From Myxococcales bacterium (GTDB lineage: Bacteria > Myxococcota > UBA796 > SXON01): a stretch of 39,695 nucleotides of DNA. The notes below the pieces were generated by a model that searched no databases, was not told the origin of the DNA, and saw nothing but the letters and a program-made list of their open reading frames with translations. Where the stretch lies: the NCBI GenBank assembly GCA_009692585.1, contig SHYX01000042.1, positions 1 to 39,695 of the forward strand, written 5' to 3'. Shown in pieces: positions 16,569 to 22,665 of this stretch (position 1 is the stretch's first letter; each line of letters starts with the position of its first letter). The translations under genes were made by a program, and so were the position numbers.

Positions 16569-17985
16569 CGTTGCGCCGGGCGACGGCGAGCACGGTGCCC
16601 TGTGGGTTCACCGCCGGGCTGGCCGGAAAGAGACTGGCGTCGTTCACGCGCAGATTGTCGCACCCCCACACCCGCCCGAACGAATCGGTGCCGGTGCGCG
16701 CCTGGTCCTCCCCCATGGGCACCGACGAGAACAGGTGGATCGTGGAGACGGGCATGCGCCCCTGCGGCAGCGCGCACGCCACGCGTTCGAGCGCGGCAAC
16801 ATCGGCGATGGCCGGTGCGCCGTCCACGGGGCTGGACAGCTCCTCCGCCCCGGCGGCAAACAGGAGTTGCCCCAATCGAAGGAGCCCTTCGCCCAACCGA
16901 GCGAGATCATCGGCCGTGAGCGGTAGCCGGATCAGGGGCTCACCGACGAGCGGCAGATCGCGGATGCGGCCCACGCCGGTGCCGACGGCGGCAACGTAGA
17001 AGATGCCCGTCCGGCGCCAGTCGCGGAGCCGGTCCTGTTTTCTTCCCGACGAGGCGCCCATCCACAAGGCCAGGTGAGGAATGGAGCTGTAGCTGCACCC
17101 GAGGGTCAGCTCGGGCTTGAACTGATCGACCTGCTCGGTCGGGACCGCGTAGGCGAGGTCGTTGATCGGCTCCCGGAAGCGCGCGGTGATCCGGATCATC
17201 GGGTGGAGGCGCAGGGTGTCCCCGACATTGTGGGTCAGCCCCGACCGTCTCAAGAGTCGGGGCGTCTGGACCGCGCCGGCGCATACGAAGACCTCCTTGG
17301 CTTCAAACTCAACTTTCTCGCGCTCGCCGTTCTGCGTCCGCTCCCCGACGGCCCCGGTGATGCGCGCGCCATCCCGGACAAGCCGCAGGACCCGCGTGTC
17401 GGGCAGGAGCCTCGCCCCCGCCCGGAGCGCCCGGGGGACCAACGTGACCGTCATCGACTGCCGACCGCCCGACAACCCCGCGATCGGTGCGTCGCCATCG
17501 TAGTTCCAGAAGCGTGCGATCTCGCGGGTGGACCAGCCCATCTGCCCGGCACCGCGACGCAACAGCGCCGCGGCGGGACCATTCCCACCGCGGACGAGGT
17601 TGACGTTGCACTCGGCTTCGACCGCCTCGAAGTGGGGCCAGAGTGTCTCCGGCTCGAAGCCGCGGAGCTGCGCCCGTGCCTGCCACTCGCGCAGGGTCTG
17701 TTCGAGCGGGCGGTGGTAGAGCGCCGCGTTGATCTCGCTGCCGCCGCCCACGCAGCGCCCTTCCAGGTAGGTGATGCTGGTCCCGCCGAAGGTGACGTTC
17801 AGGCCCCCATTGCGGTACTTCTGGTCCATCTCGGCCAACGAAAAACTCGGGGCTGAATCGACCGCATGATGCGCCCCCTCCTCCACCAGAAGCACGTCAC
17901 GACCCGCTTCGGCTGCCATACAGGCCGTCATCGCTCCACCGGGACCTGAGCCGATCACCAGGACGTCCGAGTTGAAGCGTTTCAC
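16546..17985 (-). CDS. GMC-family FAD oxidoreductase
   Basis: A 479-aa flavoprotein oxidising an alcohol or sterol-like substrate. The FAD-binding site GSGPGGA (12-18) is at the very N-terminus, with no export signal. A GRCVGGGSEINAALYHR segment is the GMC oxygen-access/FAD loop, and the C-terminus contains IHLFSSVPMGED (family HxxxxxxMG) and PAVNPQGTVLAVARRN with the conserved Asn. The GTG start overlaps the stop of the upstream small gene (GTGA); the 159-residue in-frame extension to 18462 is an Arg/Pro/Gly-rich artefact antisense to nothing functional. Cholesterol-oxidase-like, glucose/gluconate-dehydrogenase-like and long-chain-alcohol dehydrogenases are all possible. The coupled partner suggests a two-subunit dehydrogenase rather than an oxidase. 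Confidence 0.88.
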   Translation of the reverse strand: MKRFNSDVLVIGSGPGGAMTACMAAEAGRDVLLVEEGAHHAVDSAPSFSLAEMDQKYRNGGLNVTFGGTSITYLEGRCVGGGSEINAALYHRPLEQTLREWQARAQLRGFEPETLWPHFEAVEAECNVNLVRGGNGPAAALLRRGAGQMGWSTREIARFWNYDGDAPIAGLSGGRQSMTVTLVPRALRAGARLLPDTRVLRLVRDGARITGAVGERTQNGEREKVEFEAKEVFVCAGAVQTPRLLRRSGLTHNVGDTLRLHPMIRITARFREPINDLAYAVPTEQVDQFKPELTLGCSYSSIPHLALWMGASSGRKQDRLRDWRRTGIFYVAAVGTGVGRIRDLPLVGEPLIRLPLTADDLARLGEGLLRLGQLLFAAGAEELSSPVDGAPAIADVAALERVACALPQGRMPVSTIHLFSSVPMGEDQARTGTDSFGRVWGCDNLRVNDASLFPASPAVNPQGTVLAVARRNVMHFLHG

Positions 17986-18395
17986 GACGCGCCCTCGCCG
18001 AGCACCGCCTGAATCTTCCCGTACTCCTCGATCTGGGACCAGAAGATGAACGGCGCCATCTTGTCGAAGAAGGTCGTGAAGTTGCCGAGAGGCCCCAGCG
18101 GACGGCCACGTAGCCGCGCCAGCGCAGCCCGGCGCTTGCGCAGCGGCAACGCCCGGTAGGGCGCGCCGTCGGTCAGCACCGCCGCGCGGTCGAAGAGCAG
18201 GGTGAGCACGACCATCCCCGCGGCGAAGTGAGCGGGCATGCCGAGGAGGCGGCGCTCCAACACCTCGGCCGTCTCGGCGAGGAGCGGTACGCCCACGAGG
18301 TCGTCGCGGCCCAGCTCGTCCGCGACCTCGGCCTCGGTGATGGCGGTGAGGACCTGACGCAAGCGGTGGCGGGTCGCGGGGCTCAGGTTCCACAC
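17982..18395 (-). CDS. Small partner protein of the GMC oxidoreductase
   Basis: A 137-aa mainly alpha-helical protein (GTG start) without a signal peptide. It begins LSPATRHRLRQVLTAITEAE and has a hydrophobic helix around residues 55-72 (HFAAGMVVLTLLFD). The size, helical character and coupling to a GMC gene (GTGA overlap) resemble gluconate 2-dehydrogenase subunit 3-type partners, which stabilise or export GMC subunits; similarity is at that level only. A C-terminal segment (FDKMAPFIFWSQIEEYGKI) is aromatic-rich and may contact the membrane or partner. Its start is only 29 bases from the divergent cytochrome gene at 18425, so the two operons must share a control region. Confidence 0.6.
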   Translation of the reverse strand: MWNLSPATRHRLRQVLTAITEAEVADELGRDDLVGVPLLAETAEVLERRLLGMPAHFAAGMVVLTLLFDRAAVLTDGAPYRALPLRKRRAALARLRGRPLGPLGNFTTFFDKMAPFIFWSQIEEYGKIQAVLGEGAS

Positions 18396-18405
18396 GGGGT
18401 CGGCT

Positions 18406-18415
18406 TATCCGGATA
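18406..18415. promoter_or_regulatory. 10-bp perfect palindrome between divergent operons
   Basis: TATCCGGATA is a perfect palindrome centred in the 29-base gap between the divergent GMC and cytochrome operons. It overlaps the GATAGC box of the cytochrome gene, so a bound dimer could control both directions. A 10-bp palindrome can arise by chance. Confidence 0.25.
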
Positions 18416-18419
18416 GCAG
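18414..18419 (+). promoter_or_regulatory. Possible -10 element (TAGCAG) of the cytochrome operon
   Basis: The TA is 11 nt before the ATG at 18425, within CCGGATAGCAG; compare GGATAGCGG before glpD and TGATAGCCC before the M1 peptidase. No Shine-Dalgarno separates it from the start. Confidence 0.25.
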
Positions 18420-18424
18420 ACGGG

Positions 18425-18796
18425 ATGGTCCTAGTCCTGACGCTCGCCGCCTGCTCGGCCACTCACCCAGCACAAAGCCCCGACCTCGACTCCGCCACGG
18501 GCCAGTCCGAGACCGCCGATCCCTGCGCCGACGCCGCCACCCTCGACTGGGACAACTTCGGTCACGGCTTCCTGATCCAGCACTGCAACGGCTGCCACGC
18601 CGCGTCCGCCGACGACCGCCACGGTGCCCCGCTTGACCACACCTACGACACCGTCGAGGACGCCTGGACGCACGCCGAGGGCATCCTCGCCCGCGCGGCG
18701 AGCGCGTCCCCCTCGATGCCGCCGCGGGGTGGCGTGTCCGACGACGATCGCGTCCAGCTTTTCTGGTGGCTCGCTTGCGGCGAAGTCGGGCGCTGA
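18425..18796 (+). CDS. c-type cytochrome lipoprotein
   Basis: A 123-aa predicted lipoprotein: a nine-residue hydrophobic leader and lipid Cys10 (VLTLAAC), then a linker and a mono-haem cytochrome c domain. The haem site is CNGCH (54-58) and the distal ligand is probably the Met in SPSMPPRG about 40 residues later; the pattern CNGCH...RHGAP...MPP...WLACG is that of the small cytochrome modules common in Myxococcota. Cys near residues 34 and 117 could form a disulfide. First gene of a four-gene operon with a Tyr-rich lipoprotein, a haem-binding PSCyt-like protein and a DUF1501 protein, suggesting an extracytoplasmic electron-transfer function. Physiological partners not demonstrable from sequence. 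Confidence 0.85.
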   Translation: MVLVLTLAACSATHPAQSPDLDSATGQSETADPCADAATLDWDNFGHGFLIQHCNGCHAASADDRHGAPLDHTYDTVEDAWTHAEGILARAASASPSMPPRGGVSDDDRVQLFWWLACGEVGR

Positions 18797-18810
18797 GAGC
18801 GGGGATGTGG

Positions 18811-18816
18811 TAGTCT
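18811..18816 (+). promoter_or_regulatory. Possible internal extended -10 element (TGG-TAGTCT)
   Basis: TGTGGTAGTCT precedes the ATG at 18827 by 10 bases after the hexamer. It shares TGGTAG and the TAnnnT core with boxes upstream of 12233 and 25243 and lies in the 30-base gap between the cytochrome and Tyr-rich genes, so the latter may have its own promoter. Confidence 0.35.
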
Positions 18817-18826
18817 CTCCGAATCG

Positions 18827-19795
18827 ATGCCAGCGCGCCCGCTCGCCCTCGCCGCCCTCTTCGCCTGCGCGCCCGTCGGGGACGTGGCGCCGGCGGACGT
18901 GGCCGCGCCCGACCCCGTGGTCGACCCCGCACCCTACGTCGTAGACGACACCGGCGCGGCCGCGACGCCGTCGATGTCGGCGGAGCAGGTCGCCGCGGGC
19001 ATCACCCGGGCGTTCACCGCGGCGCTCGCGGTCGATCCGCGCGACCTCGCCGACGCCTACGAAGGCATCTGGGCCGAGCGCGACGACCCGGCCTGCCCCT
19101 ATTATTACCCGGAGTATCTGACACTCTACAACCAATACATCTGGTCGGCCGACTGCACCTCCGAAGCCGGCGCCACCTTTGACGGGTACGCCTACTACCA
19201 GGGACTCCGCGACTACGACGGCGGCTATTACACCTACGACCGCTACTTCTACCTGTACTCCAGCGCCGTGACGCTGACTCGTTCGGACGGGCAAACCCTG
19301 ACGGGCAGCGGGTACGCAACCTATTACGACATCGACTACTACGCCTATGCCTACCGAGCTGCCTACGAGCAGATCCAGGGCACGTTCAAATGGGAGGGGG
19401 ACAGCTTCGAGGACTCCTGGTTGTCCCGCGGGATCTCGATGGACCTGTACTTGTACACCTACCGCTACGACAGCGGGGCGCTGTACACCAACTTGACCGG
19501 CAGCCTCGCCGACATCGACGACACCGTCACCGCGGTGAACTTCGATTCGGTGTACCTGGAAAACGCCGCGACCGGCACCAGTTGTGCTGCCGAGCCGGGC
19601 GGGGCCGTCCGCCTCCGTGACAGTGCGGGTACATGGTACGAGGTCAGCTTCGATGGGCCGGCCTACAGCGGGGCCCCGAGCTTCCCGGCCTATTGCGACG
19701 GCTGCGGAAGCGTGTACTGGCGCGGGGATTACCTGGGCGAAGCCTGCCCGGATTTCTCGGCCCTCACCGGCTGGGAGGATCGGCCGTGGGAGTAG
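18827..19795 (+). CDS. Tyrosine-rich lipoprotein, unknown function
   Basis: A 322-aa protein with leader MPARPLALAALFAC (lipid Cys14) and an Asp/Ala/Pro linker to about residue 50. The mature domain is exceptionally rich in Tyr, about 37 by my count, concentrated between residues 75 and 225 in runs such as CPYYYPEY, GGYYTYDRYFYLY, YYDIDYYAYAY and YLYTYRY. Six Cys after the lipid Cys, including YCDGCGSVYW, may form disulfides. The alternation of Tyr with polar and Gly residues suggests a repetitive beta structure such as a beta-roll or amyloid-like surface layer. The downstream haem protein start overlaps its 3' end. No homologous family recognised; surface or periplasmic location is inferred from the lipobox. 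Confidence 0.7.
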   Translation: MPARPLALAALFACAPVGDVAPADVAAPDPVVDPAPYVVDDTGAAATPSMSAEQVAAGITRAFTAALAVDPRDLADAYEGIWAERDDPACPYYYPEYLTLYNQYIWSADCTSEAGATFDGYAYYQGLRDYDGGYYTYDRYFYLYSSAVTLTRSDGQTLTGSGYATYYDIDYYAYAYRAAYEQIQGTFKWEGDSFEDSWLSRGISMDLYLYTYRYDSGALYTNLTGSLADIDDTVTAVNFDSVYLENAATGTSCAAEPGGAVRLRDSAGTWYEVSFDGPAYSGAPSFPAYCDGCGSVYWRGDYLGEACPDFSALTGWEDRPWE

Positions 19796-21396
19796 TGCTT
19801 CTGCTCCTGGCCTGCGGGGTGGACCCGAGCGCCGGCAGCAACGCCGGAACCGCTCCGTCCGACCCTCGCGTCGATTCGGTCGCGACGCCGGCGTTATTGT
19901 CGACGGGCAAGGTCCTCCAACGCGTGAGCCTCGACCTCCGCGGCGTTCGCCCTTCCGTGGCGGAGATCGAAGCCGTCGAGGCCGATCCTGCCGCGCTCGA
20001 GGCGCTCGTCGACGCCTACCTGCACGACGCCCGCTTCGGCGAGCGGGTGCGCGACCTCTTCTCGACGATCTACCTCACCCGCTCGGACTATTTCTACGTC
20101 GGCGCTGCGGACTACGGCCAGACGGACGAGGCGGCCTTCGCGCGCGCCGTGGGCGACGAACCGCTGCGCATCCTCTCCACGATCGCCGAGACGGACCTGC
20201 CCTACACTGACATCGTGACCGGACAGTGGTCGATGGCTGACGAGAGCATTGGCCGCGCCTGGCCCACAGACTACCCGGTCGACGCCACCGGGTGGCAGAA
20301 AGTGCGCTACACCGACGAGCGACCGGAAGCGGGGATCCTCTCCACCAACGGCTTGTGGTGGCGGTACATGACCAATGGCAGCAACGCCAACCGCGGTCGT
20401 GCCAACGCGATCTCGCGCATCCTGCTGTGTGACGATTACCTCGGCAAGCCGATCGAGTTCGACCGGAGCGTGAACCTCCTGGACCAGGGCGCAGTCAACG
20501 ACGCGCTCAAGACCAACGAAGGCTGTCTGGCCTGCCACAGCACACTTGACCCGCTGGCCAGCTACCTGTGGGGCTTCTACTACTTCAATTACGACAGTCG
20601 GGACGACACCACCTACTACCACCCGGAGCGCGAGACCTACTGGGAGGGGTATACCGAGGTAGCACCAGGATATTATGGCGAGTCCGGCTACGATTTGACC
20701 GATCTCGGCCGGCAGATCGCCGCCGATCCTCGCCTGCCCCAGTGCCTCGTCAAACAGAGCTACGAACTGCTCCTCCAGCGCGAGGCCGCGCTCGCCGACA
20801 CCCAGGCGCTCAGTGACCTTCGGGAGAGCTTCCTGGCGCACGATCTGCGGATCCGGCCCCTCTTCTCGGCGGTGGTTTCGACCGATGCCTACCGCTCGGG
20901 TCGGAAGTTGTTGTCACCCGACCAACTCGGCACCGTGCTGTTCGATCTCACCGGGTTCCGGTACACCTACGCCGGCTACGACATGCTCCAGACCGACACC
21001 TACGGGCTGCGAACGTTGGCCGGCGGCGTCGATGGCGTCTACTCCACCAAACCCGCCGACCGGCCGACTGCGACGTCTGTCCTGGTCAACGAACGCGTCG
21101 CTCAGGCAGCCGCGTCGGCGGTTGTGGCCGGCGATCTCGCCGCGCCCGACGCGGCCCGTTTGTTCACGGCCGTATCGTTGACCGCCACCCCCGCCTCAGA
21201 CCCGGACGGCTTCGCCGCGCAGCTCCAACTGTTGCATCTGCGGCTGTTCGGCGACCGCGTGGCGGCCGACGGTCCCGAGGTGCAGGCCAACGTCGCCCTG
21301 TGGCAAGAACTCTACGTGGCCGAGGGCTCCGCCCCGCGCGCGTGGTCCGGCGTCCTCTCCACCCTTCTGCGCGATCCCGCGTTCCTCCTGTACTAG
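19786..21396 (+). CDS. PSCyt2/DUF1549- and DUF1588-like haem lipoprotein
   Basis: A 536-aa protein with very short leader VGVVLLLLAC (lipid Cys10; GTG at 19795 is an alternative start). After a Ser/Ala linker come LQRVSLDLRGVRPSVAEIEA (about 44-63), the helical signature of planctomycete-type PSCyt2/DUF1549 domains, and LDARFGE-like sequence DARFGERVRDLF. A haem c site CLACH (247-251) in NEGCLACHSTLDPLASY matches the CxxCH...DP pattern of DUF1588-type proteins. The remainder is helical with QCLVKQSYELLLQRE, LLSPDQLGTVLFDLTGF near residue 380 and a long C-terminal region. Such proteins typically sit beside DUF1501 genes, as here (9 bases downstream). Enzymatic role of this pair is undefined in general, but export and haem binding are well supported. 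Confidence 0.75.
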   Translation: MGVVLLLLACGVDPSAGSNAGTAPSDPRVDSVATPALLSTGKVLQRVSLDLRGVRPSVAEIEAVEADPAALEALVDAYLHDARFGERVRDLFSTIYLTRSDYFYVGAADYGQTDEAAFARAVGDEPLRILSTIAETDLPYTDIVTGQWSMADESIGRAWPTDYPVDATGWQKVRYTDERPEAGILSTNGLWWRYMTNGSNANRGRANAISRILLCDDYLGKPIEFDRSVNLLDQGAVNDALKTNEGCLACHSTLDPLASYLWGFYYFNYDSRDDTTYYHPERETYWEGYTEVAPGYYGESGYDLTDLGRQIAADPRLPQCLVKQSYELLLQREAALADTQALSDLRESFLAHDLRIRPLFSAVVSTDAYRSGRKLLSPDQLGTVLFDLTGFRYTYAGYDMLQTDTYGLRTLAGGVDGVYSTKPADRPTATSVLVNERVAQAAASAVVAGDLAAPDAARLFTAVSLTATPASDPDGFAAQLQLLHLRLFGDRVAADGPEVQANVALWQELYVAEGSAPRAWSGVLSTLLRDPAFLLY

Positions 21397-21405
21397 GGCA
21401 ATCCG

Positions 21406-22665
21406 ATGCGCCGTCGCGACTTCCTCGCCGCCTCCGCCCTGACCGGAGCGATCCTGCCGCTCCGGCGGGCGTATGCTGACGAGGCCGTGCCGGCCAAGGG
21501 GCGGAAATTCATCTTCGTCGTCAACTACGGCGGGTGGGACCCCACGCGGGTCCTCGCCCCGGAGTTCGACAATCCCAACGTGGACATGGAGCGCGATGCA
21601 GGCGCCACCACGGTGGGCGGCATCACGTTCGCAGACCATGTCAACCGCCCCAGCGTCACGACGTTCATGCGCGCCTGGCACGAGCGCATGTTGATCCTGA
21701 AGGGGGTGCTGGTGCCGAGCGTCGCCCATGAGAACTGCCTGCGTCTGTGCATGACCGGCTCCACGCGGCAGGACGCGTCGGACTGGCCGGCGATCATGGG
21801 GGGGATGCAAGGGGCGGACTTCTCGCTCCCACACGTGGTCGCCGCCGGGCCATCCTACCCGGGTGAGTTCGGCGCGTTCGTGACCCGGACCGGCACCAGC
21901 GGGCAGTTGCCGGCGCTCTTGGACGGAAGCATCGTCGGCTGGTCGGACACCCCCGCCGCCGCTCCCTCCAGCCGCGCCGAAGCGATCATGGACCGGTACC
22001 TGCAACGGCGAATCGCGGGTTGGAATCTGGGCGTCAGCCCGGGGCGCGATGCCGAGCTGGGCGCGGCCTACACCGCGGCCCACGAGCGGGCCACCTCACT
22101 CAAAGGGCTGCGCACGCTGGTGAACTGGTCGGGGTCCTCGGGCTTCACCGAACAGGTCGATTTTGCGATCGACGCGCTGTCGTTGGGGGTCTCGCGGTGT
22201 GTGACCCTATCGTTCAGCTACAATGGGTGGGACACCCACATCTACAACGATGTGTACCAGTCACAGAATTTTGAGGCATTGTATTCGGGGCTGGGCGCGC
22301 TGATGGAAAAACTCGCGGCACTTCCCGGTGAGCTCGGCGGCACCATGGCCGATGAGACGGTCGTCGTCGTGCTTTCGGAGATGGGACGCACCCCGCAACT
22401 CAACGCCGGGCAGGGAAAAGACCACTGGCCGTACACCTCGATGATGATCGTAGGCGGGGGTGTCACGGGTGATCGGGTGGTCGGAAGCTACGACAAACTC
22501 TACTACGGACACACCCTCGATCTCGCGAGCGGGGACCTTGACGAAGCCAGCGGACAGGCGCTCTCGTCGGATGTGGTGGGCGCCACGCTTCTCGCCATAG
22601 CGGGTGTCGACAGCGAAGAGTTCTTGCCAGGGGTCGCGAGGCTGGACGGCGCGCTCAGCGGCTGA
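21406..22665 (+). CDS. DUF1501-family exported protein
   Basis: A 419-aa protein of the DUF1501 family (alkaline-phosphatase-like fold). It has a Tat signal with RRRDFL (2-7) and a hydrophobic stretch to about residue 24. Family motifs seen: NYGGWDPTRVL early, FDGWDTH-type sequence SYNGWDTHIYN in the middle, and SEMGRTP (324-330) followed by KDHW (338-341), matching the SEFGRTP...GRDHW signature with metal-binding His. It follows the haem protein by 9 bases and closes the operon. Its last 11 bases overlap the convergent beta-helix gene. Family membership is firm; DUF1501 substrates are unknown, though a phospho- or sulfo-hydrolase is conceivable from the fold. Confidence 0.9.
   Translation: MRRRDFLAASALTGAILPLRRAYADEAVPAKGRKFIFVVNYGGWDPTRVLAPEFDNPNVDMERDAGATTVGGITFADHVNRPSVTTFMRAWHERMLILKGVLVPSVAHENCLRLCMTGSTRQDASDWPAIMGGMQGADFSLPHVVAAGPSYPGEFGAFVTRTGTSGQLPALLDGSIVGWSDTPAAAPSSRAEAIMDRYLQRRIAGWNLGVSPGRDAELGAAYTAAHERATSLKGLRTLVNWSGSSGFTEQVDFAIDALSLGVSRCVTLSFSYNGWDTHIYNDVYQSQNFEALYSGLGALMEKLAALPGELGGTMADETVVVVLSEMGRTPQLNAGQGKDHWPYTSMMIVGGGVTGDRVVGSYDKLYYGHTLDLASGDLDEASGQALSSDVVGATLLAIAGVDSEEFLPGVARLDGALSG

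Noticed and set aside
17986..18462. In-frame N-terminal extension of the GMC protein
   Set aside because: It is an out-of-frame reading of the partner gene at 17982, is Arg/Gly-rich and would displace the FAD motif from the N-terminus.
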